From contig JYJJ01000025.1 of the NCBI GenBank assembly GCA_003263775.1, positions 1-64,000 of the forward strand: a stretch of 64,000 nt of DNA. The letters are read 5' to 3'. Made by a program: the position numbers and the translations under genes. The notes beneath the pieces were generated by a model. The model was not told the origin of the DNA. It ran no database searches and saw only the letters and a program-made list of their open reading frames with translations. Shown here piece by piece: positions 35,593 to 45,986 of this stretch. How positions within the stretch are numbered: position 1 is the first letter of the stretch; each line of letters opens with the position of its first letter. Origin of the DNA: Vibrio maritimus. Lineage in GTDB: Bacteria > Pseudomonadota > Gammaproteobacteria > Enterobacterales > Vibrionaceae.

Positions 35593-38500
35593 TTAGGCCG
35601 GTAGTCGATTGGCTTCAAACTCATCAAGCATGCTGTTTAAGTAGTTCAAGCGCTTACGGCGATCGGTTAAGGATTCCATAAACTTAAACTTGGTTGGCCC
35701 TTCCATCGCAAACTTGGTTGGTTGAGCTTGCAGTAGTTTAACTAAGAAGGCTGGGTTAATGTCAGCGTCTGGATAAAACTCAATATAGCCGCCTTTCTCA
35801 TGCGCTTCTACTTTCTTCACTTTTAGCGACCCGCCACGAAGCTTCATTTTGGCGACTTCGAGTAGGTGTTTCGCTGCATCAGGAAGCAGGCCAAAGCGGT
35901 CAATAAGCTCGACTTTAAGTTCGTTAAGTTGATCTTCGTTGCCTACACTCGCAATGCGTTTATACATCGACAAGCGGGTGTTAATGTCCGGAATGTAGTC
36001 GTCAGGAAGTAACGCAGGGATCCTTAGTTCCACTTCGGTTTGCTCACGCAGTAGATCGTCTAGTGAAGGCTCTCGACCTTCCTTAAGTGCTTCCACCGCC
36101 TGTTCTAGCATTTCCATATATAGCGAGAAGCCAACAGACTGGATCTGTCCACTTTGCTCATCACCCAGCAACTCACCCGCACCACGTATTTCGAGATCGT
36201 GGGTGGCAAGAGTGAAGCCCGCGCCCAAGTCTTCGAGTGAGGCGATGGCATCTAAACGCTTTATTGCGTCTTTGGTCATTGCTTTAGGGTGCGGCGTCAG
36301 TAGATACGCATAAGCTTGGTGGTGCGAACGACCCACACGTCCACGAAGTTGGTGCAACTGAGCAAGACCTAAGTTATCGGCTCTATCCATAATGATAGTG
36401 TTGGCCGTTGGAACATCGATGCCGGTTTCTATAATGGTGGTACATACCAACAAATTGAACCGTTGATGATAAAAGTCGTTCATCACGCGCTCGAGTTCTC
36501 GCTCGCGCATTTGGCCGTGAGCGACAGTCACGCGTGCCTCTGGTACTAGCTTTTCAAGATCAGCTGCAACCTTCTCGATGGTTTCTACTTGGTTATGTAG
36601 GAAGTAGACCTGACCACCACGCATGATTTCACGGAGAATCGCTTCCCTAACCACGCTATCTTCGCTTTGGCGGACAAATGTTTTAATCGCCAGTCGTCTG
36701 GCGGGTGGTGTAGCGATGATAGATAAGTCGCGCATACCACTCATGGCCATATTCAGTGTTCTTGGAATTGGCGTTGCGGTCAGCGTTAGAATATCGACAT
36801 CCGCTCGCATCGCTTTTACTTTCTCTTTTTGACGGACACCAAAGCGGTGTTCTTCATCAACAATCAGCAGGCCTAAATCTTTGAATCGAATATCACTGGA
36901 CAGTAGCTTATGGGTTCCCACCACGATATCGACTTTACCATCTGCGACATCTTGTAGAATCGCTTTTTGCTCTTTGGCAGACTTAAAGCGAGACAGCACT
37001 TCTACTCGAATTGGTAGGTTAGCAAAGCGATCACGGAAGTTTTCAAAGTGTTGCTGGGCGAGTAGGGTAGTCGGCACTAAAACCGCAACCTGTTTGCCAT
37101 TGTCCGTGGAGACAAAGGCTGCTCGCATGGCGACTTCTGTTTTACCAAAACCTACGTCACCACACACTAGGCGATCCATCGCTTTTGGTTGGCACATATC
37201 CGACATGACTGCGTTTATCGCCTGAGCTTGATCATCCGTTTCTTCAAATGGGAAGCCCGCTTTAAAGGTGGCGTATTGGTCACGGTCTAGTTTGAATTTG
37301 TAGCCAGGTTTCAGTTCACGCTTAGCATAGACGTCAAGCAGTTCTGCAGCCACGTCACGGACTTTTTCTGCCGCTTTACGGCGCGCCTTCGCCCAAGCTT
37401 CGCCGCCAAGTTTGTGTAGTGGGGCGGACTCTTCTGCGCCGCCAGAATAGCGACCAATAAGGTTAAGTGACGCAACAGGGACGTAGAGCTTGGCGTCGTT
37501 TTGATATTCGAGCGTGACATATTCTGTGGTCATGCCGCCGGCTTCAAGCGTCTGTAAACCGACATAGCGGCCAATACCGTGATCGATGTGTACTACAGGT
37601 TGTCCAGGTTTTAATTCGGCGAGGTTTCGAATTACCGTGTCGCTGTTTATGGAGCGTTTTTCTTTCTTGCGGCGCTGGATAACACGGTCACCCAACATGT
37701 CACTTTCACAGATAAGTGCAAAGCTGTCTTGGTAACGGAATCCATGCTCGCATTGGCCAATGATAAGAGTGAAGCGTTCATTACTGGCAAGGGCTTCAGA
37801 TAGATTACTCTGCTCTACTGGACGAAGCTTAATGCGATGCAGGAGCTCGAGTAGTGCTTCTCGGCGACCTTCAGATTCTACTGAAAAGACAATATTACCG
37901 CTAAACTGCTCAGTGAATTGACGGATCTGTGCCATCGGCTCTTTTAATTGATGCTGCACCGTAATGTCCGGTAATGCCTCAACCGGCGCGTTGGTGCGTC
38001 CAGCTTTCTCCTCGATCGCATCCGTATGGTACTGCAGCTGTGGATATTGCTTAAGACGGCTAAAGAACTCATCTTTTTCTAGCCATAGCTCTTTGGGTGC
38101 TAACAATGGTCGAAGTGGGTCGACTTTACGCTGCTCGTAACGGCTATCGACATCAGTTAGGAAATTATCGACGGCGGTTTCTACTTCTCCCACCATGATG
38201 ACCTGTGCATCATCACTGACATAATCAAATAATGTTTCCGTGTGATCAAAGAATAGCGGCTGCCAATATTCGATACCCGCAGGCCAAGTCCCTTTCGTCA
38301 CTTGCATGTAGATAGATTCTGGCTCGCGTCTGGCATCAAACTGCTGGCGCCAACGAGTTCGGAACTCTTCGATGGCCTCTTTGGTGGTTGGAAATTCATG
38401 CGCAGGGAGCAAGCGGATCTCTGAAATGTCTTCGATTGAGCGCTGATTTTCAGGATCAAAGGTGCGAATGGTGTCGATCTCATCATCGAAAAAGTCGATG

Positions 38501-39048
38501 CGATAGGGTGCAGAGCTGCCCATTGGGTAGAGATCTAAAATCGATCCGCGGCTAGCGTATTCACCAGGTCCAAAGACTTGGTCAACATGACGATAGCCTG
38601 AGTTCTCGAGTTGTACTCTGAGCTTATCGAGAGAGAACAGATCGCCTGTTTTCACCATTAAGGTGTGCTGCATCAGGAAGTCGCGCGGGCTTTGGCGCTG
38701 TAGCAAAGTGCTCACGGGCACTATGGTGATGCCGTTGGCTTGTTGCGGCAGGGCGTACAGTCTAGCGATACGATCGGAGATAATATCTTGGTGCGGCGAG
38801 AAATTGTCATAAGGCAGTGTTTCCCAATCTGGGAAAAGAGCAACATCTCCCGGATAGAATTGCTCTAGCTCACCTTGAAGTTTTAGCGCTAGCTGCGGAT
38901 CCGGCACCACCAGTAGGGTGTGCTGGTTATGGGCTAACGCGTGTTCACCAATAGATAGCGCCAGTGCGCCACCAATCAGGTTTCCGAGATGTTTTTTATC
39001 ACCTTTGCCTTGCGGGGCATTCAGTGGGAGTAGTGGAGAATGACTCAT
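35593..39048 (-). CDS. mfd: Transcription-repair coupling factor Mfd
   Basis: 1151 residues, full length. The N-terminal third is the UvrB-like region that recruits UvrA (LFPDWETLPYDNFSPHQDI). The RNA-polymerase-interacting domain follows (HIDHGIGRYVGLQTLE), then the translocase with Walker A GDVGFGKTEVAMRAAF, DEEHRFG box, TATPIPRTLNMA and LHQLRGRVGRSHHQAYAYLL. Mfd releases stalled RNA polymerase and delivers nucleotide-excision repair. It begins six bases after the PilZ gene, so both probably share a transcript. Confidence 0.97.
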   Translation of the reverse strand: MSHSPLLPLNAPQGKGDKKHLGNLIGGALALSIGEHALAHNQHTLLVVPDPQLALKLQGELEQFYPGDVALFPDWETLPYDNFSPHQDIISDRIARLYALPQQANGITIVPVSTLLQRQSPRDFLMQHTLMVKTGDLFSLDKLRVQLENSGYRHVDQVFGPGEYASRGSILDLYPMGSSAPYRIDFFDDEIDTIRTFDPENQRSIEDISEIRLLPAHEFPTTKEAIEEFRTRWRQQFDARREPESIYMQVTKGTWPAGIEYWQPLFFDHTETLFDYVSDDAQVIMVGEVETAVDNFLTDVDSRYEQRKVDPLRPLLAPKELWLEKDEFFSRLKQYPQLQYHTDAIEEKAGRTNAPVEALPDITVQHQLKEPMAQIRQFTEQFSGNIVFSVESEGRREALLELLHRIKLRPVEQSNLSEALASNERFTLIIGQCEHGFRYQDSFALICESDMLGDRVIQRRKKEKRSINSDTVIRNLAELKPGQPVVHIDHGIGRYVGLQTLEAGGMTTEYVTLEYQNDAKLYVPVASLNLIGRYSGGAEESAPLHKLGGEAWAKARRKAAEKVRDVAAELLDVYAKRELKPGYKFKLDRDQYATFKAGFPFEETDDQAQAINAVMSDMCQPKAMDRLVCGDVGFGKTEVAMRAAFVSTDNGKQVAVLVPTTLLAQQHFENFRDRFANLPIRVEVLSRFKSAKEQKAILQDVADGKVDIVVGTHKLLSSDIRFKDLGLLIVDEEHRFGVRQKEKVKAMRADVDILTLTATPIPRTLNMAMSGMRDLSIIATPPARRLAIKTFVRQSEDSVVREAILREIMRGGQVYFLHNQVETIEKVAADLEKLVPEARVTVAHGQMRERELERVMNDFYHQRFNLLVCTTIIETGIDVPTANTIIMDRADNLGLAQLHQLRGRVGRSHHQAYAYLLTPHPKAMTKDAIKRLDAIASLEDLGAGFTLATHDLEIRGAGELLGDEQSGQIQSVGFSLYMEMLEQAVEALKEGREPSLDDLLREQTEVELRIPALLPDDYIPDINTRLSMYKRIASVGNEDQLNELKVELIDRFGLLPDAAKHLLEVAKMKLRGGSLKVKKVEAHEKGGYIEFYPDADINPAFLVKLLQAQPTKFAMEGPTKFKFMESLTDRRKRLNYLNSMLDEFEANRLPA

Positions 39049-39054
39049 AATGGA

Positions 39055-39624
39055 TTAATTGTTTTCTCTATCTAACGAGCGCTGACGAAGCAGTTTTTGT
39101 TGCTGATGTAAGGCTGCCTTAATAAGAAGGTCTTGGTGCTCTTCCAAAATACGAACAAAGGAGAGCGTAATGAGATAGCCGTCGTCTTGCGGCTCTACTT
39201 GAGTAACTTCAGCATAGCAATAGACGCCAGAAGGTGGGTGATCCAAAAAAAGTTTCAGTTTGGCGTATTGCCCAACTTGCAGGGCGTCGCTATTGACGTA
39301 GCTTAACTGGCTGGCGCCAAAGCTTCTGGTGATATAACGGAGCTCCGGTTCGTCTTGCTGCGCGATCATGTAGTTGAGCAGCAAATTGAGTTTGCTATTT
39401 TGTTGTTCAAGTAGCTCAGCGACATGTTTTAGGTTGTGCTGGCTAAGCTCATGCTGAGCGGCATCTGTCTTTTGATCAAGCTGACTGAACTCGCTTGATG
39501 CAACGAATGAAGGCGGGATTTCCGCAATATAGTCCGTTAATTCAGGAAGCTGTGAGCCAATAGCGAGTGGTTCAATGTTTGCTTTCAGCGGTCCGTTTAC
39601 GGTAAAGAAGTCGTTGTGCTGCAT
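39055..39624 (-). CDS. plzB: PilZ-domain protein (PlzB-like)
   Basis: 189 residues. The N-terminal half is helical; the C-terminal half is a PilZ-like beta barrel (RYITRSFGASQLSYVNSDALQVGQYAKLKLFL onward, described here in parts). RxxxR is present as R-Y-I-T-R, but the second c-di-GMP motif, [D/N]-x-S-x-x-G, is not intact. Its place just upstream of mfd matches V. cholerae VC1885 (PlzB), studied for effects on motility and biofilm. c-di-GMP binding is therefore uncertain. mfd follows after six bases. Confidence 0.78.
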   Translation of the reverse strand: MQHNDFFTVNGPLKANIEPLAIGSQLPELTDYIAEIPPSFVASSEFSQLDQKTDAAQHELSQHNLKHVAELLEQQNSKLNLLLNYMIAQQDEPELRYITRSFGASQLSYVNSDALQVGQYAKLKLFLDHPPSGVYCYAEVTQVEPQDDGYLITLSFVRILEEHQDLLIKAALHQQQKLLRQRSLDRENN

Positions 39625-39800
39625 AGTTTTTCCCTAAATCAACATCTGTTAATTATCTCTGTGTATCCGTGAGTTATCAAGAAAACGGCCGATGAATTCG
39701 GCAAAAGTCGGTAATTTAAAAGGAAAATGACATCCAGGGCTACAACCCTGACAGTTTTCTGGTTACATTAGCTAGTAGTTATCTTTCTATGGCGAACACT

Positions 39801-41008
39801 ATGTTTCACCCCTTGCCAATTTTTATTGGGTTGCGTTATCTCAGAGGCCGCTCCGGCGACCGATTCAGTCGATTTGTCTCTTACATGTCTACCGCAGGTA
39901 TCACGATTGGTGTGCTGTCTCTGGTAACGGTGCTGTCGGTGATGAATGGCTTTGAAGCCCAGCTCAAAGGCCGGATCTTAGGCGTATTGCCTCAAGCGGT
40001 CATCAGTCATGACACTGGTCGAGTTTCAATAGATGACAAGCCTGTTGAATTGCTCTCTCAATATCCTGGTAGTCAACCTGCAGTCCCTATTGTTCGCAGT
40101 GAAGCGGTATTACAAAGTCATCAAGGACTTGCCGCCGCAATGATGATCGGAATCGAGCCGGACAGTGATGACCCGATTCGCTCTCGCATCGTCAGTGGCA
40201 GTTTGGAAAGGCTAAGCGCAGGTAAGTATCAAGTGTTGCTTGGCCATAGCTTGGCGCGTGAACTAGATGTTGGTGTGGGTGATAAAGTTCGTTTAATGGT
40301 CACGAGCGCCAGTCAGTACACGCCACTTGGACGTATCCCTAGTCAGCGTATGTTTACTGTTGCTGGGCTCTATAGCACTGGCTCCGATGTGGATAGCCAG
40401 CTTGTGGTTACTCATATTGCCGACGCCGCCAAGCTCATGCGTTACAAAGCGGGTGAGGCCAGTGGCTGGCGATTGTTCTTTGACGATCCTTTTGTTGTTT
40501 CGGAGCTGAGCGGTAAACCGCTTCCTGAGGGCTGGCGTTGGAGTGATTGGCGTGAGCAAAGGGGCGAGTTATTCCAAGCTGTGCGCATGGAAAAGAACAT
40601 GATGGGGCTAATGCTTGGGCTCATTATTGGTGTGGCCGCGTTCAATATTATCTCTGCGCTTATTATGGTCGTGATGGAGAAGCAGTCCGAGGTGGCTATC
40701 CTTAAAACACAAGGCATGAGTGACCGACAGGTGCTGGCTATCTTTATGGTGCAAGGTGCGAGCAGTGGCGCGGTGGGAGCTGTCGTTGGTGGCCTACTGG
40801 GTGTGTTGCTTGCGACTAACCTTAATAGTCTCTTAGATGCGATGGGCGTCGCGCTGTTTAGTTTTGGGGGCAATTGCCAGTGGTGATTAACCCGTATCAA
40901 ATTATTGTTGTTGTGGTTGGCGCGGTGTTGCTCAGCTTAGCCGCAACCTTATTTCCTTCTTATCGAGCATCGTCAGTGAAACCCGCAGAGGCCCTTAGAT
41001 ATGAGTAA
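39801..41008 (+). CDS. lolC: Lipoprotein-releasing system permease LolC (frameshifted in this sequence)
   Basis: About 402 residues when joined. It begins [45 protein letters not shown], the LolC/E signature described here by its start, followed by a periplasmic domain and three more membrane helices. LolCDE extracts outer-membrane lipoproteins from the inner membrane. [13 protein letters not shown] at 39801 aligns with E. coli LolC; an ATG four codons earlier is possible. The frame breaks near 40868 in a G run (six read as five); joined, [13 protein letters not shown] through to a stop at 41008, overlapping lolD by eight bases. Essential in most species. Confidence 0.94.
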
Positions 41009-41708
41009 TCCATTAATCGCGTGTCGTAACATTCGTAAAACCTACCACGACGGCGCAGTTGATACGGAAGTGCTAAAAGGGGTGAGCTTCGATATTGAAA
41101 AAGGGGAGTTGGTATCGATTATTGGCTCATCCGGCTCGGGTAAATCAACACTACTGCATGTGTTGGGTGCGCTCGATGAAGCGAGCGAAGGAAGCGTAGA
41201 GTTTCTTGGCCAGTCATTACTGGATATGGGCGGAAATCAACAAGCAAAGCTGCGTAACCAACACTTGGGCTTTGTGTATCAATTCCATCATCTGTTGAGT
41301 GACTTTACTGCTGTCGAAAACGTGGCGATGCCGCTATTGATTGGTGGTGTCAAGGTTAGTCAGGCACGTCAGGAGGCGAGCGACCTTTTAGAGCGTGTGG
41401 GACTTGGGCACCGTTTAAAGCATCGTCCTTCTGAGCTGTCCGGCGGAGAACGTCAACGTGTCGCGATTGCTAGAGCTTTGGTGAACAAGCCAGATTTGGT
41501 TCTCGCCGATGAACCGACGGGTAACTTAGATCATGCGACAGCATTGTCGATTTATGATCTGATGCGCACCTTGAATCGTGAATATGGTACGGCATTTTTG
41601 GTGGTCACTCATGATAATGAGCTAGCAGCAAAAATGGACAAACAGCTGCATATGCAAGATGGCCTGCTGGTCAACGCAGCAACAACTGCTAAGACAGTTG
41701 GCGCATAA
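41001..41708 (+). CDS. lolD: Lipoprotein-releasing system ATPase LolD
   Basis: 235 residues. Walker [13 protein letters not shown] signature [15 protein letters not shown], Walker [13 protein letters not shown] and the switch His in VVTHD. The LolD-specific motif around [19 protein letters not shown] follows the Q-loop. It powers lipoprotein release by LolCE. The start overlaps the lolC end, and lolE follows after 13 bases, so the three are one operon. Confidence 0.97.
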   Translation: MSNPLIACRNIRKTYHDGAVDTEVLKGVSFDIEKGELVSIIGSSGSGKSTLLHVLGALDEASEGSVEFLGQSLLDMGGNQQAKLRNQHLGFVYQFHHLLSDFTAVENVAMPLLIGGVKVSQARQEASDLLERVGLGHRLKHRPSELSGGERQRVAIARALVNKPDLVLADEPTGNLDHATALSIYDLMRTLNREYGTAFLVVTHDNELAAKMDKQLHMQDGLLVNAATTAKTVGA

Positions 41709-41721
41709 GTAAGGAGCCGTC

Positions 41722-42960
41722 GTGTCATTATCGTTTTTTATAGGCAAACGCTTTAGTAAGGCCAAGCAGCGCAACAAAATGGTCTCGTTTATTTCCATGT
41801 CATCCATCGTTGGAATTGCGGTGGGGGTTGCGGTCATTGTTATTGGTCTATCAGCGATGAACGGCTTTGAACGTGAGCTGAAAAACCGAGTACTGTCGGT
41901 TATTGCCCATGGTGAGTTTGAAGGTGTCAATGCGCCCATTGGTGGCTGGCAAAATGTCGTTGATGCCTCGCTCAATCACTCGCGGGTCGAAGGGGCTGCG
42001 CCTTATGTGCGCTTAACGGCGCTGGTGGAAAAAGGCGCTCAACTCAAAGCAGTTGAATTGAGAGGCGTTTCACCTGAGCTGGAGAGTCAAGTCTCGACAC
42101 TGCCAAGCTTTGTATCGCAAGCCGCGTGGTCTGAACTCAAAGCAGGCGAACAACAAGTGATTTTAGGTCAAGGTGTGGCACAGCAAGTGGGCGTGGATGT
42201 GGGAGACTACGTCACATTAATGATCCCAACTAGTGGTGATACCAGCAAAGTACAATCTCCAAGACGTGTTCGAGTAAAAGTAACCGGATTACTGGAGCTC
42301 AACGGTCAGATTGACCATAGCTTGGCTATCGTACCTTTGGAAGATGCTCAAAGTTATGCGCGACTTGGTGACAGAGTCACGGGAGTATCGATAAAAGTAG
42401 ATAACGTGTTTGATGCGCCATTGATAGTGCGTGAAGTCGGCAACACTCTTAACGAGTATGTGTACCTTCGTAGCTGGAAGCAAAAATACGGCTTTTTGTA
42501 TCGCGATATTCAGCTGGTGAGAACCATTATGTACCTTGTGATGGTACTGGTTATCGGAGTCGCTTGTTTTAATATTGTTTCGACGCTCATGATGGCGGTG
42601 AAAGATCGCGCCTCTGAAATTGCGATTCTGCGCACTATGGGCGCGACGGATGGTTTGATCAAACGTATTTTCGTTTGGCAGGGCGTATTCTCCGGAGTGG
42701 TGGGCAGTGTTGTCGGTGGTATCGTTGGCAGTGTAGTTGCGCTTAATTTAACGCCAATTATTTCTTCGTTGGAGGAACTGCTTGGTCACAAGTTCTTATC
42801 TGGGGATATTTACTTTGTAGACTTTTTACCATCACAACTGGTTTGGAATGACGTGCTACTGGTAGCGGGTACTGCAACTTTGCTAAGTCTTATCGCGACG
42901 TGGTATCCGGCGACGAAAGCCAGTCAACTGAACCCGGCTACGGTTCTCAGTGCTAAGTAG
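41722..42960 (+). CDS. lolE: Lipoprotein-releasing system permease LolE
   Basis: 412 residues, paralogous to lolC: FFIGKRFSKAKQRNKMVSF, first membrane helix, MNGFERELKNRVL, a periplasmic domain, then three C-terminal helices with AILRTMGATDGLIKRIFVWQG. Start is GTG at 41722 with AAGGAGCC upstream. It completes the LolCDE complex, which here can be expected to sort the lipoproteins encoded near 7-9.5 kb. Confidence 0.96.
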   Translation: MSLSFFIGKRFSKAKQRNKMVSFISMSSIVGIAVGVAVIVIGLSAMNGFERELKNRVLSVIAHGEFEGVNAPIGGWQNVVDASLNHSRVEGAAPYVRLTALVEKGAQLKAVELRGVSPELESQVSTLPSFVSQAAWSELKAGEQQVILGQGVAQQVGVDVGDYVTLMIPTSGDTSKVQSPRRVRVKVTGLLELNGQIDHSLAIVPLEDAQSYARLGDRVTGVSIKVDNVFDAPLIVREVGNTLNEYVYLRSWKQKYGFLYRDIQLVRTIMYLVMVLVIGVACFNIVSTLMMAVKDRASEIAILRTMGATDGLIKRIFVWQGVFSGVVGSVVGGIVGSVVALNLTPIISSLEELLGHKFLSGDIYFVDFLPSQLVWNDVLLVAGTATLLSLIATWYPATKASQLNPATVLSAK

Positions 42961-43020
42961 TTATCCAAATCGGACGGTGAGTTTATATCACTGACTTATT
43001 TTTATCTCAGGCTCAAAGAC

Positions 43021-43049
43021 AAAAAGGACCACATCATGTGGTCCTTTTT
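43021..43049. terminator. Bidirectional terminator, lolE / DUF2062 gene
   Basis: AAAAAGGACCACAT and ATGTGGTCCTTTTT form a near-perfect stem with a one-base centre, flanked by A and T runs. Confidence 0.92.
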
Positions 43050-43152
43050 CGTTGCTGTCTGTTTTTAATTGATGTCTGACTTATCAGTTGCAACTTCATT
43101 TCGTCTGACTCACAGAGCCAGCGAGTCTCGTTGCGCTAGGGAAGTTATCCAA

Positions 43153-43660
43153 TTAACGTGTCGAGCGCTGTTGCCAGCTGCGTACAACAGAATAGCGCCA
43201 AAGGCCGCGAATACCGAAATAGCCAGCAAGCGCGCTTACGACTCCACAAATTGTGCAGCCGAGTAGGAATGGAGGACCGATCGTTGCCATTTGCTCAGAT
43301 AGGTACTGCATGATAATTCGAAATGGAACGGTTGTGGCGGTGTGTTCATGCAGAATGCGCCAACTTTATAGGCAAAGTAGAACAGCACCGGCATTGTCAC
43401 TGGATTGCTGATCCAAACGAGAGCAACAGAAAGAGGTAAATTCACCCCAAATAGAATCGCAAGGCCGGCAGCATGATCATTTGACTTGGGAGTGGTACAA
43501 ACGCCATAAACAGGCCAACCGCAAACGCGCCAGCCGCAGAGCGACGGTTTAGGCACCATAAGTTCGGGTTGTAGAGGACATTGCCGAACACTTTCAATGC
43601 CTTTTGTTTTTTGATCATCTCGTGATCAGGCATGAAACGTTTAATAAACTTTCTTGGCAT
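43153..43660 (-). CDS. DUF2062 membrane protein (two frameshifts in this sequence)
   Basis: About 169 residues when joined. N-terminal MPRKFIKRFMPDHEMIKKQKAL, then membrane helices with GAFAVGLFMAFVPLPSQM and VWISNPVTMPVLFYFAYKVG, typical of DUF2062. The frame breaks near 43460 and near 43300. Restoring one base at each joins it to MQYLSEQMATIGPPFLLGC and a final helix, ending RSWQQRSTR at 43153. It is divergent from comEC with only eight bases between the two start codons. DUF2062 proteins are small inner-membrane proteins of unknown function. Confidence 0.8.
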
Positions 43661-43668
43661 AGGAAAAC

Positions 43669-45956
43669 ATGGCTCTGTTAACAAGCATCGCAGTTCCACT
43701 TTGCTATTCATTAGTACTGATTAGCGCCGTTTGGTGGCCTGTGATGCCAAGTACTGTTTGGTTGATCCCGGCGTCCTTGATAAGTATCGCCTGCCTAATA
43801 ACACGTCGCTGGATACCTTCTGCGGCGTTTATTGCAATGTCCTTAGCGTTGATACAAGGGAACCTTTTCAAGTACCAATCTAGGGTACTTTTTCAATTTG
43901 GCACAGATATTACCATAAAAGCGCGAGTTGACAGCTATTTTAAGAAAATAACTCATGCAATGAAGTTCAAGCCACTATTCTCACGGTAAATGATCAGAAA
44001 ATCCCGTTGTTTTTACGACCTAAAGTGTTGCTACGGTCGCCGACCGCATTACCCCCTGGTGCTGTTGTCACTGCGCCAGTGTCTGTCAATCCTATATCTG
44101 GGACGCTCAATAGAGCGGGATTTGATCGAGAAAAACATCTCTTTTCACAAGGTATCGCTGCTAATGTCACTCTGTCGGCCAAAAATCATACTATTGTAGT
44201 AAGTCGCCCACATTGGCGAGCGAGTTTTCACCGCGCTGTTCGTAATGCAACAAAGCATAGCCGATTTCAAGGACTTTACCTCGCACTGATATTTGGAGAC
44301 CGCAGTGAGCTGGGCGATGAGATGCGGCGTCAGCTTCAGTATAGTGGTCTTTCTCACCTTATTGCGATTTCAGGGTTACATGTGGGGATCGTGTTTGCAC
44401 TCGGTTATGCGGTAGCGACCATGGTTTTTACTCTCTTAAAAATGGTGCTTCGCTCCAAAGCGAGAGCTTGGTTGACGCTTTATGGTTTACCGCTCAGTTT
44501 GTTTATTGGCTTTGTTTTCGCATTGTCCTATTGCGCCTTGGGATACTTCGCTATCTCGACAGTACGGGCGCTGATCATGTTGGCGGTCATAAGTGGATTA
44601 CTACTATGGCAAGCAAGAATTCATCGGCTAGTGATCATCTTGTTAGCGTCGTCAGCGGTATTAACCCTAGTTCCATTTTCCGCTGCAAGCCTTAGTTTTT
44701 GGCTTTCCTTTTCAGCGGTTACATTACTCGTGCTGACCCACACTTGGTTGGCAGCAAAGCGACAGCAGAGTGCAATAGTGACGGCGTTCTCAATGCACCT
44801 TGTGTTATCTCTGTGTTTTGTTCCCATTATAGGTTATTTATTCCATGGTTTGTCTTTGATAGGGGCGCTCTACAACGTTCTATTTGTTGCGTGGTTTAGC
44901 GTTTGCATTGTGCCTCTATCTTTGCTCGCTGCATTGCTATCTATGGTCTCGACTCACCTTGTTTGGCTTTGGGATATTCTCGATATTGCTTTGGTTCCAC
45001 TAGAGTTTGCCCTTGGATTTGCGCCTTTATTTTGGTGGGATATTGGTGTCACGGATCTTGTATTCTTGCTGCCATTGGTAATTATGGTGCTGTTCTATCG
45101 ATGGTTATCTAAGAAAGCGCTGTACATTTTGGCCCTGCACACGATAGCGATAAGGTTTTGTATCGAGGGAGAGTCTGAGGTTTCGGTGCAGTTTTTAGAT
45201 GTGGGGCATGGTCTAGCGGTTGCTATTATTCAAGGAGACGAAGCGGTCATTTATGACACTGGAAGCGCTAATGATCACTTTTCAATGGCAGATACAGTCG
45301 TGACGCCAAATTTAATTGCTGCTGGGGTATCGCATGTAGAAGGGCTTATTCTGAGTCATGGCGATAACGACCATGCTGGTGGCGTATTGGCACTACAAAA
45401 TCGCTGGCAACCAACGTGGATTCGTCGCCCTGAGGGAAATACGACGGACACGCAATGCATTCAGGGTACTCACTGGCGTTGGAAGGCGCTGGAATTTACG
45501 GTACTTTGGCCTCCGAAGCGGGTTTCCCGAGCCTACAATCCCCATTCTTGCGTAGTGTTGGTTAGCTTAGAAAACGGAAATCAATCTAAGCGACTTTTAC
45601 TGACAGGCGATATAGAAAAAGTGAGTGAGATATTGTTGGCAAGACAGCTTGAGCCTCTATCAATCGATGTGATGAGCGTGCCTCATCATGGTAGCAGCAC
45701 ATCATCTTCTTCATTTTTGCATCGAACGATCGAGGCAACAAACGTCGTGGCATCGACTCGACTTCAGTCAAGATGGTCGCTTCCTAGCCCCAGGGTTCGA
45801 GAGCAATATCAACAAAATGGCAGTGCGTGGTTTGAAACAGGTGTTGATGGGCAAGTCATCTTCGACTTTTCTGGTCAAGAAATCATCGTTTCCACTGCAA
45901 GGTCCGAATACCTCGACCCTTGGTATAGGCAGATGTTACGAAGCAGAGTAGAATGA
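43669..45956 (+). CDS. comEC: DNA uptake channel ComEC (frameshifted in this sequence)
   Basis: About 762 residues when joined. N-terminal helices and OB-like region, the central competence domain (GLYLALIFGDRSELGDEMR, SGLSHLIAISGLHVGI), then a C-terminal metallo-beta-lactamase domain starting VQFLDVGHGLAVAIIQGDEA and carrying LSHGDNDHAGGV and PHHGSSTSSSS. ComEC moves single-stranded DNA across the inner membrane during natural transformation, which Vibrio turn on with chitin. The frame breaks near 43970, one base lost before ATILTVNDQKIPLF. Start 43669 follows AGGAAAAC. msbA follows after 30 bases, as in E. coli (ycaI/msbA). Confidence 0.93.
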
Positions 45957-45986
45957 AGGGATAGTAAAAAGAAACGATAAAGAATT

